Below are positions 14,177 to 26,760 of a stretch of DNA of 64,000 bases, in pieces (the first letter of the stretch is position 1; each line of letters begins with the position of its first letter). Under the pieces are notes generated by a model. It saw nothing but the letters and a program-made list of their open reading frames with translations, was not told the origin of the DNA and did no database searches. The stretch is from the NCBI GenBank assembly GCA_022885665.1, contig JAGQDJ010000034.1, positions 248,001 through 312,000 on the forward strand. Reading direction: 5' to 3'. This stretch comes from Triops longicaudatus. Its lineage: Eukaryota > Arthropoda > Branchiopoda > Notostraca > Triopsidae. The translations under genes were made by a program, and so were the position numbers.

Positions 14177-14580
14177 AGGGCAATGGACACCAAAAACCTA
14201 CTTTGCCTTGTAAAAAAAAAGCAAACAACCTACTTTCCAGACATATGATTCTTTTTATCACGCACAAGATAGTAACGAAGATATTAAGGAAAAAGTAAAG
14301 ATTCAGTGCGGTCACATGGTGCTGTGACGTAAGGGGGATAGAACGGCACGTCTGGGCACGGAAATCGCGGTTTTTATGGGATTAGCGTGGCCACGTGATG
14401 CCTTGACGTGGCGTTGTTTTATCCTCTCGTGACGTCACGTTCGCGCGCGAGAAACTTCGCAAGGCCATAGCTCTGGAACAGCTCTGCAGAACACATTGAA
14501 AGAAAATTCTGCACTCTTGGAATAATGTGTGCAATAAGAATTAATCGAAATCTCAGTAGGTGTTTTGGTGTCCGTTGCAC
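14177..14580. mobile_element. TTAA-flanked MITE-like element (piggyBac-type target)
   Basis: A 404-bp segment is flanked on both sides by TTAA (14173-14176 and 14581-14584). Its ends are inverted repeats of about 28 bp: the left starts AGGGCAATGGACACCAAAAA and the right, read as reverse complement, starts GTGCAACGGACACCAAAACA; both continue into CCTACT. TTAA duplication is characteristic of piggyBac-superfamily elements. No transposase frame is present, so it would be non-autonomous. The interior (14330-14460) is GC-rich relative to its surroundings and carries TGACGTCA, a full CRE-type palindrome, plus TGACGTAA and TGACGTGG half-type sites. Confidence 0.75.
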
Positions 14581-17500
14581 TTAACACTTCACATTCTACC
14601 TTCACAAATGTTGTTACCTTTGTGGTGACAAGTGTAAGCTCCTAGCTTACTGGATTTAAGCAACTTACAACGAAATTGCGTAACAATAAACGTATTTTAC
14701 AATGTGGGATTTTGGCGTCTTAGAGATAAACCCAAGCTTTACATTACAAATATTAAAAGAGGAAGTTATTAGAAAAGCAGAGCAATTTTCTCCATCCAGG
14801 CAAAAACGTGTTAAGTGGAAAGCTGACCTATTGACCATGTGAAGGGCGATTCAAACGGCGCCGGCCGGGGAGGTAAAACGTCATTGACTCCAAAGTACTT
14901 TCCAATTTAGTAGTGACCTACACTGCTAATAAACTTTTGAAGCAAATCCCCCAAGATTGCCCATTCGAAGCACGAATGTGTTGGAACACGATACTAATCA
15001 GAGAAACAAATGGAAATTCCTGCCGAAATGCTAGTAGTACTTCGCGTCCTCTTCATTTGCCCATCAACGGATTATTGCGTAAGGATAAAGTGAAAGACAC
15101 GCTCGGGCTAATAGTTATTCTTGTCATTGATTTTCTTTCATCTAAAACTTCGGTACCATGGAATGGAATACTTAAAATAATTCGCACGTCGACTTCCTAG
15201 GCTGATTTAACTTTACCCCAAGAGTAGTTAACAATGGGAATCGTCCTTGCTACAAGTATCATGGCTGGTAAAAGCTGGTTATTTCAGAAAAAATACAGAA
15301 GCCAACGGAAGGGGTAGAAGTAGCCGAGGTAACATGAATTATTCTGATTTACAACAGCTGCAGATTTCAAGACATATGGAACTTTTTACCCCCCAGGGTA
15401 AAATTTCTCCTGGATAAGTCGCACAAGTGTTGGACACATTGGCAGTACAAGTACAACATAGCAACAGGGATATCTTATCCGATTGGGGTTTTCGTTGCGA
15501 AGTTGGTTGCTTGTGCTTGCCGCTAAGGAAAGAACCTCGTTAGCTCCCAGCAATTGAACGCCGCTTCTTTGCTTGCTCTTGGAGTTTCTTTCCGACTTGA
15601 CGTACACTCAAATGGTCGATTTAACTATGCATACGCTTCCAAGTCCTTGACTTGCAAATGTCTGGCCACCTTTTTGTTTAAGAAGTTGAGCAGAACGGAG
15701 GGTAGCTTGCCAACAAGCTATAAGCCTTCAGCATTCCTCCAAACTCTAGCATCCGAAAAGCATCGCCAAAAAAAAGGCAGGCCTTTTCAAGTTTCGCATA
15801 ACAGCCCTGCAGGTCAAGCAGCTTTGAAAAACCTGCTGGGCTTTATAGTGGCCAGTATATTCCCTTACGAGTCCATGAAGTCAGGATACTCCTAATGCAG
15901 CACCAGCCTCCCTTGAAGCTGGCGTATACTCGTACGTCGGCATCCTAGGGATTTCAAAGAATGGATATAAATGCCGCGTCGAGGAAACCTGAAGGCAAAG
16001 CTCTCAGTGGACTTAAAGCAAGACGCTGTTCTGTACACTATAGTCGTTTACGAAAATGAATGCTCGGGAATCCGAACAGGGCTCTCTCGCTCGCTTCTGC
16101 TCTCTGCTTGCTTTTAAACCCCGCTCTGCCGTGCGTCTTGTATTCCCGCTAATGAATGGAAACTGTCCGCTCACTAAAACTTCTTACGTTGCATTGCTAC
16201 ACAGTTCCGGCTGCCTACTGCCGCGTGCTGCGCTGCCATACTAGACTAACACCGCAACGCCCAAAAACTTAAGCCTCCTCCAAATTCGATTTTTGTGCAG
16301 ACTCGCTACAAGTTCAATGCTCACAAACTGGTAAACTGCGAAAAGCTACAAAATGAATAATTTTTCAAAATAAAGATGATAAAAGGAAAAAATATCAACA
16401 AAGGAATGTAGTTAAAAAAGCACTACAAAAGCTGTTAAACAAATTATTTAAGAAACAATCACTGAAAGATAGAGAATAAAAAAAATGCCAAGAGCTCTCT
16501 GGGATTTCAAACACAAAGACCATCTTTGTATTTCGACGACTGCCCAATTCTCTAGCTAGAATTTACTGTGCTCATGTGAAATTCTGGACGGTATCGTATT
16601 TTACATATGTTCGCTTCGTCCTCTGTATTCGAGAATTTGTGTTCTCCAGTTTTAGTTCTTCCAGTCAGGTAGGACAGGTAAGGTATTAACGCATAACTCT
16701 CGCATGTGCAGGTCGCAATAATTTCACAACGCAAAATGCTGTCCCCTGTTTTTTTTTTTCGCGCATTGCTTCACATTGAAAGTGTTTTCACGACAGTCTG
16801 GTGATACGGCCGTAACACATTCAGTTGGTACATTGTAAGATTCCCGGCCATTTTGCGTCTTCCGCCTGGACTTTTCGATGGAATATGTAGATCTCTCAAA
16901 TCAAATTTAATTTCTTTCTTTGTTACATGGCCAGTATGAGAAGGCTGATTATTTTATAATAATTAGTACACTAATTAGCTCTGCAATGTTCAGATGTGAC
17001 GCGAAGACCTAAATGTAAGGAACAACCAGTAGGTGGAAAGTTTTCAAAGAAAAAACATAATGACCAAGAAGCAAGAAAAGAAAGAAACAAATTGATTATG
17101 ATGATAATTATGAAACTATTCTAAAAGAATAAACGATAGAAACAAAGAAGGAAAGAAGAACCTAAAAATAAAAATAAAGTTCTTTCAAAAATCTAAACTT
17201 AAAATGGACAGTAAGAAATTAACATTGCACAAACGAAAACATAAAAAGATTAATTGGTACGTATTCCAATATTGTAATAAATGTAGTGTGCTTATATTCT
17301 CTTATCAAGCCCAATGATGTATGGGAAGTCATTCATTATAGTTTAGTAATAACGGCGTTCACATTTTCTTTACAGCGTTCTTCACCTTACGACCGCGGAT
17401 TTAATGTTTCCGAAATCTGGAGAATGGTCCTTAGACAACTGTAGAAATACCCCACTCCGTTTAAGATGAGATCCCAGCTTCCCTGGCTTGTAATCAAGCG

Positions 17501-20013
17501 CGATAGAAAGCAAGTTTTCCAATAACGCAAAAAGAAAACTTGGGAACAGATGGAAGAAGCTTTTCAGATAAAAAGCCAGTCAGATGCGCTAATACTCCAG
17601 AATAGGTTGGCCGTTATTGAACCAGCATCTCCCATTTTATTTTTTCCAAGTAAAACAAAAAAAGAGTGAAATAACGAAGCTTGAATCCACACACAGACAC
17701 AAAAGGAAAATTTCCGGAACCCAAACAAGAATTATCAAACACAAATTTTTTTTCGGGGTAGAATTTAACCTTGTTACTGTCTCCGGTACTAGAACAATTC
17801 CGTAACTAACGTTTTGAAGGAAAGTGGAGAGAAAAAGTCGTGTCTCTACGGTCCAGATGACCCGAACTCCGAGTTCAATGCCTTTTTCACATGATTTTTT
17901 GCTGAACCCAGTAGAAAAAAAAAGTCTAAATAGCTAAAAAATCATCTTCTTATGTTTTTTGATTTCTCAAGCGAAGTAAATGAAGTTTTAGACATGGAGT
18001 GTAATAAAACAGGATATAAGACACCTGATCAAGTTACGAATTCTCATTGGTCTCCGCGGATTCAAGTTATCTGGACCGGTTAATTACAATTAGTCGGACT
18101 AATGTCATTAGCAAGCAGCAGTAAGCATACAAATAATGGAAATTAGCTTCAACGGGAGGCTTCCACGTTGCCAAAGCCGATCCTGCTTGGTCTTTTCTAA
18201 TCTCTGTTGCCTCCAAATCACCCCAAAGATTCCCTTCCACCCCACATGAGTTTTAAATTATGTAACAAATCACTGGCGCTGTGCACCTACAAGAAAACAG
18301 AACTATACATAAACAAATAGCTCTAATTTCTTCCCTTATAGCTTACTTCGTGCTCGCTGCACACAACAGCTACGAAATCTTTTTTAGTTCCGAATATTAT
18401 ACAGTCGCTCTATTTCTTCATTTTACTCCCACAAAATTACGTGCCGAACATTTGTTCTGCTATTTAAGACGACAATCAATGACTATCCATATTTCACTGT
18501 ATCGATCTTGACTTCGGCATCTTGAACCGTCCTCTTGGAAATGTCTTCTGCATGAACTTGCACCGAAGGAAGCAAGTGTCGTTGCATGTCCCCTGTCGCA
18601 TGTAAGCAAGCTTCACCCCGGAAGTTTCTCTCGTCCCTCCTTTTTTCCATTTCAAGGAATTCCCTCGAGAGTAACCAGTGCCCCCGGACAGGCATTTCTA
18701 GATAACGGGATGAATGACAGAGGGAGGAGGGGATGTTTTACTTTGCTCCCTTTCCAAGAGTAAGATGAAAGAGGTAAGTTTAGCGCCATCTACTGGCTTT
18801 TACCTTTCCGTAAGCCTTCAAAAACTTGGATCTTGGAGATAAAAAACCTTCCAGCAGCGCAATTGGCTATCAAGGACAGGTGAATCGCTCCAATTATAGC
18901 TCTCTCTCTGGCGAAGTCCGAGAACCTCGTTGCTAAAATTCCCCAAACTAGCGAAAACGAAACGTAACTCCATTACTTTTCCCGGGTACACTTTCCCTCC
19001 AATTAAAAAAATTACGAGCCCCGGAACCAACTCGTTTTGAATTCTTTTTTGGCCGGTTATTCGCAAACAGTTGTTCGAGTGTACAACGATAACTCAGTCC
19101 TGCAACAGAACTATGAAACACTATTGCTCTCGTTAGGGAGCTGCTAATAGCATTCTCACTCACGGACACAAATCCGAAAAAAAAATGATGGGAAAAGTAA
19201 TTGGAATGCTTGTGGACACTTTTAATAGGAGAGATATCACTATTTGCTTTTAATTATCTAGCTTTATTTACCCTGTTCTTGAGGAATATAATCAAAACTC
19301 GGTTTGACTTTTCCATAGCCCGGTTTCTAAGAAGGGTGACAAACGGTAACGCAAAACCCACTTGAGATACAATGGCACCATCACGCGCTTGTATGTGTGA
19401 GTACCTGTATCGTCCGCGGACGATCAATGCAACAGCTAAGACTGGCTTAATTCAGGTTGGGGAGAGTAAAATTCGAAACCTGCTGCTTTTATGCAGTGCT
19501 CACTTGTCTAAATAGTTCACGATTCGCACATCGAAGTCATTTTTGTTCTAATTAAAAAGCAACTTGCATGTCTCACATGATGATAATTTCTTTTGCCTTC
19601 AGTAATTTCACGACAATATCATCTAAATGTGCATTAAGTTTTCTTTCTAGTTCAGGAAATCCAAAATAAAAAGAAAATTAGAAGTGGCCATATATCGATA
19701 ATAACTTTTGTATTGTCTTTTCTCCAACTTTCATGTTTTGTCCACGCCCCAACGCATAGCTGAGTATCACCCTTCATTATTAACCACGTTGACGTGCCGT
19801 AAAAGCGAAGAGTCAATGTCCCCACAACTCGTCCAAAATTCGTCCCCTTTTTTGCCTCAACAGCCCTTTACGACCCGCCCACTGTAACGAATACTTGAAC
19901 TCTCATATTAAATTAATGGAACCATAAAGGTTAGACAATGCATCCCCCCAAACTTAACCTTTGCACTCCTTTTACCCTACCCTTTTCGACCCAAACTTCC
20001 GGTATAGTACAGC
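14581..20013. other. Non-coding stretch with a possible promoter
   Basis: No gene can be supported. Around 15960-16060 there is a promoter-like arrangement on the plus strand: GATATAAATG near 15964, CTCAGTGG about 37 bp further, and an ATG in AAAATGAA context at 16056 opening a 62-codon frame. An AATAAA lies near 16370. The frame has no recognisable motif, so a small gene or a non-coding transcript are only possibilities. Confidence 0.35.
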
Positions 20014-20074
20014 TAGGCCCGTGGCCAGGATTCTGGTTCGGGGGTTGACCCTAGCCCCCCTAGCTACGGGCCTG
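20014..20074. mobile_element. 61-bp hAT-like mini-element with 8-bp target duplication
   Basis: The segment starts TAGGCCCGTGGCCAGG and its reverse complement starts CAGGCCCGTAGCTAGG, matching at 13 of 16 positions. It is flanked by perfect direct repeats AGTACAGC at 20006-20013 and 20075-20082. Eight-base duplications and short CAG-type ends are hallmarks of the hAT superfamily. There is no room for any gene; this is close to two terminal repeats joined by a short G-rich/C-rich linker. Confidence 0.75.
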
Positions 20075-21270
20075 AGTACAGCACTCTCTTCACTCGCGGT
20101 TAACTCGCTTTACGCGGGTAGAGGTGACAAGTCTGTCTGTGTTAAGAACAGCGTATAATGAGTATCCAACCACCCGTTTCCGCGTGTAAAGCAGCTTGAA
20201 CATTGCTGTTGTGTTATCATTCGTGGGATGTCTTCGCAACAATGATTCCGAACAAGAAATTTGCTCCGACATGTCAGCATCGATTTCCGTCCCGTTTTCT
20301 CAGTACCCGTCCAACTGTGCCACACCGCTTTCTTGCCAGTGTCAATCAAAGCTGGTAGAATTGATTCTCCCCCCACAAAGTTGTGAAGACGAAATGGGGG
20401 AAAACTTGACATGACGCGGACGGAAGAACGCGCTAGATTAAGCTTAAGCCCCTCTTGCACTTGACACTTCGACTTCGACCATCACGTGACTTGAAAGGTG
20501 TTTTTCCGACTATTTTGACCGTCAGTTCCCTGTCACCATAAACTTCACTTTCCTTCAGCTTCCTCTACTTCCTAAAGTGATGACAGTCCTTGCCCCTTCC
20601 CCCATCTCTCTTTTCTCGAAAGTTGCATCCGAAAGCTAGGGACGCAACACTCACAACTACTGTAGAGGGTAGACAGGCGACCCATTTTGATTAATTAAAA
20701 ATGAGGTCATGACCCTGATTTTAAAACCTCTCTGTTCCGGGAATCATACATGAAGGGCCATAGTCCAGGGAATTTCCTACGATGACACATTCTTTCAAAA
20801 CATATAAAAGCCGTGTGGAGCTTGCAACAGAGAATTTGGGTGAATTACTAATGACTTCGCTTCGCTACCTTAAGCCTTCACAAGAAAGGTTCCATCGCCG
20901 CAGCGCCGGGGCTCGGAGAAGCATGAAATTTCACGAATTACAGTTCCACTTCGGGAGGAGCGCAAACTCTCCTATATCGGAAAAGGGGCCCAAGCCTCTT
21001 TCCATCCTTCTGACCCGCCCGGAAACCGCCTTGCTACGTCTCTCCTCTCTCTCTCTCTCTCCCTCTTGCCCGGGCTCAAGAAATGAATCTTGCCAGCTGT
21101 AACCTCACACGACAAATCTTGAAGACACCGCCCCAAAGTGCCGTCTTTTGGCGGACATTAGGCATTCAAAATGCTAGGCAGGCTAAGCGAGGTTTTATGG
21201 ACGCATTTGCATGCAACAAAGGGGGACTTCCAACATCATAAAATCTATTGTACAGAGCCAAAAGCTATGT

Positions 21271-21311
21271 ACTAACCAAAAATCGGACCAAATTTTCCCT
21301 TTTTGGTTAGT
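21271..21311. repeat. Perfect 12-bp inverted repeat (hairpin)
   Basis: ACTAACCAAAAA at 21271-21282 is followed after 17 bases by its exact complement TTTTTGGTTAGT at 21300-21311. It could form a stem-loop or be a relic of a folded transposon. Confidence 0.7.
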
Positions 21312-21527
21312 TTTACTAGAAGGCGTGACTGGGCTTTTTATTCTGGTAGTGTAGATTCTTCATAGTAACCAACACCAGTATTCACCAATCACATTACTCA
21401 CCCTTTACTTGGAGCAAGAAATTTCATCATATGTCATCCGTTTTGCGAAAAGGAAAGGATTTTGCGTTGGACCAAGAATACAATTACGTACTGCGAACAT
21501 ATTGAATACGACATTTTTTATTTTAGG

Positions 21528-21573
21528 ATTTAATGATAAGCTAATGATATTTTTTTATTTAATGATAAGCTAA
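21528..21573. repeat. Two-copy tandem repeat
   Basis: ATTTAATGATAAGCTAA occurs at 21528-21544 and 21557-21573, a 29-bp period. Confidence 0.75.
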
Positions 21574-21908
21574 ACAAATATAATACGTATGTAATATGAA
21601 CTAAATATAAACATAATAATGAACTAGCTTCATGCCTGGCAGTAAATACTGTGTCTGAAGAAAAGTCGAATTGAAAATATAAAAATATAACATCTGGAGA
21701 GGGGCCATTTTCGAACGCTGTCAGGTTACCACGCCAAAGTGCTTCGAATATACAGTACATTGTAACGACCTACAACCGTTTAATATGCTAAACTAAATAA
21801 AAAAAAACCCCGCTGTCTTACCACTTTCTAATGTTTTTTCCTTATGTTTTGAACTTCACAACATGCACAGTCATGCAGCGTTGCCACTTTTGGGCACTTT
21901 TCGGGTAT

Positions 21909-22048
21909 CTATAGTACACGTAACAATGAAAAAAGTATCACCCCTTTTCTCGAAGAAATGCGGTTGAGTCAAACCTTTTTAACTTCTAAATAACTTTAGT
22001 CACTTTAAGTGATACTTTTTTGCGGCTATATCTCATTGTCTACTATAG
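21909..22048. mobile_element. 140-bp foldback element or MITE
   Basis: Both ends start CTATAGTA when read inward (21909-21916, and 22041-22048 in reverse complement), continue into ACAATG, and contain a perfect 13-bp inverted repeat AAAAAAGTATCAC (21929-21941) and GTGATACTTTTTT (22009-22021). The left arm lacks about 12 bases present in the right arm. No coding sequence and no clear target duplication. Confidence 0.55.
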
Positions 22049-25000
22049 TGACGATTTTTGTTAGCCTCAGAGAACATTTCGGTCAAAAGTTTTGGTTTTT
22101 GTTACGATTATCTCACTTGACAATTTGCTCTAGTCTCTTTTCTTCCCTAGGGGAAAAGTTTGTGCATTAGTCGGTGAGTCAAGGCATCCACAACAGTAAA
22201 CCATCTACATGTCCAGGCTTTCGTTCAACCCTGATTATAGTTCGCGGAAAAGCAACAAGTAGGCTTGACTGTTACAAATCTGAGCTCAGTTAAAAATGTG
22301 AAGTCAACCAGCATCAAGTTTTGTTCGATAAGACTTATTTCTTCATACTTTTGCCTTTTTCTGCACGTCTTTCCTTAGGCGGGTAGGTTATTTCCTCGAG
22401 TTGTTTGCTAACTTTCGGAAAACACAATTCAGAATCAGCTTTGACAACCTTTGACGTTTTTATTTATCTGAAAAGCTGACCTCTTGTTGCGATATTTGAA
22501 TCGTGCTTCTCAAACTGATTAAAATTGCGCAAAAACGGGACAGCAAAGATTACGACACAGGTACCAACACCTTAGGGAACGACGTTGATATTTACGTTGG
22601 GTAAATGTGCACCTTGAACTATTCATGTAGTGAGAACCTGGAGTAAAAGTAAAAGTCACAGACTGTGGTTTCGGAGTCGCTCAAATCACTCAACATATAT
22701 CATGTTAGTGCGTCAAGCAGTCAAGAAACTTCAATGGTTCCGAGAGGCGGTGAACTGAAAGCCAGGTGTACCGAAAAGCCTCTTCGGTTTTGCCCCCACA
22801 AAAAGAGCTGGTAAAAGTTTGATAACGACTTCGAGCTCACAGATACTAAATTATCGAAAGACGGGAAAAGTTCCGAGAGTGCGGGGCACACACAAAAAAA
22901 GGGTGGAACCAAGTCGCTATCGCACGGTACCACGAGCAGAAAATGTTTACGTCAGTAGTAAGCGTTTTTCTGTATTGTCCAAACCACCCGCTTGGGGTAC
23001 GAAGCAACTTTTGATTGTTTCTCGAACTTATTGAAAAGTAGTTTCATAGCCACTCTTTTGAGTCTAGTTCGCTTAAAAGCTTCCACCGTTTGGATGAAAA
23101 AGAATCTCTTCGAAAAAATAGCAAGGGAAAGTGAACCATTTGGCTCCGCCATACTCAAGACAACGCAACGATGCTCTTCGCTAATAAGCGTGAGAGGAGA
23201 GTACGTACTCCTGTTTCTGTTTGTTTGGCAGCAGCTGGACTTGGGTAAGTGTACTCCTCTGTCTTAGATTGATGTCCATTTTCCATGTACATATTACTTC
23301 GTCGAAGCCCATCAAGCAAAACACAAGAGGTTTGGAGAAAGGAGGATAATTCCGTATTGTGTGCGAAACACCAATCGATTTCGGATAAACAATACGCTTC
23401 TGTTTAACTGTCTGCTGCGCCCGAGTCCCCAAACCGCACGTTTCAGTACTGTAATGAATTTGGCCGCACGCCCAATTATGCTCTCGTTGTTTTCGGGACG
23501 AAATACACCAAAAATTGCCTTCTTATCTAATAAAGTTGGCATTCAAAGTTGCTGACCTGGAGGAAAATTATTTTCCGCATAAACAAGGACGTAAAAAGTT
23601 AGATCATAAGTGCCCCTCTTTTCTTTTCTTTGGCCTTACTTACGGCGTTTCGCCAAGTTTTCCGTTTCGTAAGAACATTTCCACCTTCTTCCAAGGAGTC
23701 GACTACATTAAAATTAGAGAAGACACTAGTGCTAATATTTCACTCTTAATTGCGATACATAATTGAATTTCCCTGCAGCGTAGTGTTGCGAAGAGCACAT
23801 GTGCCGATGTTAACTGCTGAATCACCATTTTTGCAAAAGTTAGGGTTGTTAGCGGTTAGTCGTGGACCGTGTCCAACTGTTACAGATCGAGCCCTGGCTT
23901 GTTTCTGGCAAATTTGCCAACACCAAAGATACAATTATACTGCAAATAGTCAAACACACCTATCTGAGACAACTACGATGGTTTCTCGTGAAAAGTGTCG
24001 TCCTGATTGCGAAAAGAACAGTAATTTTGTGTGTGTACAGGTCATTAGCAAATATATTTGCTTTGAGCTTTCCATGCGAAGATAAAACTGGTCTTATGTT
24101 TTTTTTAATTATTTCAGCAACCCGGTTGACAGACCAAAGATATTTGAAGACAGGTAATTCAGCCAATACGATATTCACGATACGTTTGTGTATCTCGTCT
24201 CGTTTCTATTACTGTAGTTTTTTTCTTTTAAATGCCATCTTAAGAAAACTTCACCCGTGAAGCTCAAATTATTTGGCATTATACGAAGCCACACTTATGC
24301 AACTTAAAGCTTACGAATTAGACATCACACGTGATGGTGTCAAACAATTTCGTCCTAGCACCTCAAAATACGCTACAGTATTGGATCGACACCGGGGCAT
24401 AAACAATACAGTTGCCTTAACATGTCTACGAAGTTTGGAGCAACCAAACTTATGCACCCTGAAGTGCTTCACGAAACAATTTTCTTCATTGTCATAGAGA
24501 AACACAGTAAGAAAAGGAAGCCACACAAAGCAGTGAAATTCGATTGTTTAATGTGTTTTCAGGAATTTGAACTTAAAACGAATCGAGTATTCAGGAAATG
24601 AAATGCTGAACAAAATCCGGCCTTCCTTGGCGTGGAAAGGGATTTTTTTATGAAAAAAAAAGACAAATAAGGGAAGGAAAAGAGCACAAAATGAAACATA
24701 AGAAAAACAACAAGTTCATGTTCCGTAGAATGCTGTTGAACTTTGCTTACAACGGTCGAAAGCAAGCGCAATGATTCGCCCCGACACTAAACCCTACGCG
24801 CCTATATAACATTCACAACTTTCAAGAGAGCTTGGAAATCGACAATGCCATAGACTCAAGACCCTAAGGGGCACTTGTGCCAACCAAGGACTGTCACGCA
24901 ATTTCGGACAAAATTTTCACTGACAAGAGTATATTGACACGTCTCCAAGTTGACGCATCCGGCACAAATACTTGACACAATTAGAGAGTGCTGCCTCTAT

Positions 25001-25149
25001 AAGAATCTAATTACATCTCAGCTTATGAACACGATGAATGTCATCCAGAACCGAACACCCGGAAAAGGATCCCAGATTTAGAGATGCTAACTTGTCACTT
25101 CATTGGTGAGTGCAAACATAGTAGGTACTGTACACTGGGTACAGAGCAA

Positions 25150-25313
25150 CAGTACCCAAACTGTGCGCCACGGTTGCCTTGTAAAGGCGCCGCCCAATGG
25201 TTCAAAAATTCGACTTTAAGTTCAGTTAAATGTAAGAGGCTTGGGAGAGGGCCGCCGCGACACACGTCTTGAAGCGGCAAGGTCGACGCGAACTAAAAAA
25301 TTTGGGAACCCTG
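25150..25313. mobile_element. Degraded hAT-like MITE
   Basis: The left end CAGTACCCAAACTGTGCGCC and the right end, in reverse complement CAGGGTTCCCAAATTTTT, resemble the common hAT-type terminal pattern CAG..TTCCCAAA. The interior is GC-rich. No 8-bp duplication survives at the flanks, so the exact ends are uncertain. Confidence 0.45.
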
Positions 25314-25356
25314 GTGTAGCTTCGCCTCGCATACAGAAGTCATCTTTCCTACTTAC

Positions 25357-25418
25357 ATATGGCATGATATTCGTATGGGTCTCCTTTGGCATTTTATACA
25401 CATAAATTTTATAGTTTA
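25357..25418 (-). CDS. Candidate small exon, unidentified protein
   Basis: On the minus strand an acceptor GGTAGTTGCAG is followed by 62 bases and a strong donor, CCATAT|gtaagt. One frame is fully open and encodes NYKIYVYKMPKETHTNIMPY, which looks like protein rather than noise. Its start phase does not match the end phase of the candidate exon at 27716-27769, so if both belong to one minus-strand gene at least one exon between them is missing. Function unknown. Confidence 0.25.
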
Positions 25419-26652
25419 CTGCAACTACCCAACATTGATATTCAACACCCCCGTACCAAGTGGGTAATGGGTTTTACTGCCAAGAAAAAAAAATCACACT
25501 TTCTGGATAATAGTGTGCGAGATGAAACAGTTTTATACATGCTAAATAGTAAAGTTGGACGGGTTTAAAGAAAAATCCTAATGATTTTATATCCAGAAAC
25601 AACCATTATGAAGCGAGTTGCAATCGACAAGTTTTCTAACTCAAAATCGATCAATTAGAAGTGAGATTACGTTTGCTAAGGATACAGTTTACGTCTTGGT
25701 GATTTTCCACTTTCAGCCCCTCGGCCTTTATTTTTGCAACTAAGTTCATTAAAAGTAAAGAAACCTAACTTAAATTAACGTTTTTAACATATCAATCTCA
25801 GAATGTAGGAAGTTAATGAAAAAGCTGGGTTAGCTACATAAGGTTAACGTAGACTAGGTTGGTTAAATAGGTCTAGAATAGGTTTATTTACAACTAGGTT
25901 TTCCCCATGTAACGCTTGTGAAACTGAAAGTAGTTGGTGCGGTGGGGAGTAAGCAAGAAGTACTCAAAACTTTTCCACTGAAATGCTTCAGGAAAACACA
26001 TGCATTGCCATTACTTCCTAATAAACTGTAATCTTACTTACTATAATTATTTAATGAGACTTTTTCCATTTGACTATTTTCTTCGAAGTGGCCATGTCCG
26101 ATCGAAAAGTCTTTCCTCAATCCGCCTAACTTAGCAGTAAAGAAAAAAACAATTTTTTTAAGTTCATGGACTAAAAACTTGTTTTCTTGAGAAATCTATT
26201 TAAAATACACAGACCAAATCTGCAGCAAACAAGTTCAAGTTCGACCTTCTTCAGGAAAAGTAAATTCAAAGTTGGACTTCAGGTTAACGACGTAATTTAC
26301 ATTGAAGCTTCGTCGTTGAAGGAGCACGAACAATAAAGTTTAGCTTAAGTTCTTGAAATATTTAGAGGTAATGTGTTTGGTTGAGGTTTCTACGGAAGTT
26401 GCACTATTTTAAATAAGTGCTTAAAACCCAAATCCTTAGGATGAAAGAACAGTGGTCAAACTTTATTCAGTGTGTACATTTCATTTAAACTACTTTTGTA
26501 ACGAGATCGGGGCTGAATCCCGACTACAAATGTCGGAGCGTTTGTGAATTTCACGCAGCGAAGCATAAAGGATTAAAAAAATGTTGAAGAGTACTTAAAA
26601 ACAGTTAAGGTTAAGTTCTCTTTTTGCTAAGCAAAACAGAAACGAAACAAAG

Positions 26653-26760
26653 TACAGTGGTACCCAGTTCAACGAACCTAACATGTTCCTGGACAGCTTT
26701 CGGCGGAAGAAGCGTTCGTTATAAAAAACGCTATCTTCCATCTGATTCTATGGTAATAGT
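26653..26760. mobile_element. Pogo/Tigger-like element, one end visible
   Basis: TACAGTGGTACC followed by AGTTCAACGAACC, and then a second block GCGTTCGTTATAAAAAACGC, is the typical arrangement of pogo/Tigger-type terminal repeats with a TA target. A matching far end was not found, so the right limit is approximate. Confidence 0.45.

Larger units (their letters stand above)
20083..25149. other. Non-coding stretch with inverted and tandem repeats
   Basis: No gene seen. Repeats within it are listed separately (21271-21311, 21528-21573, 21909-22048). Open frames at 22.8-24.3 kb overlap on both strands and show no motif. Confidence 0.45.

Noticed and set aside
15554..15895. 113-codon plus-strand open frame
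   Set aside because: No recognisable domain; another frame is open on the other strand nearby, suggesting a chance effect of local base composition.
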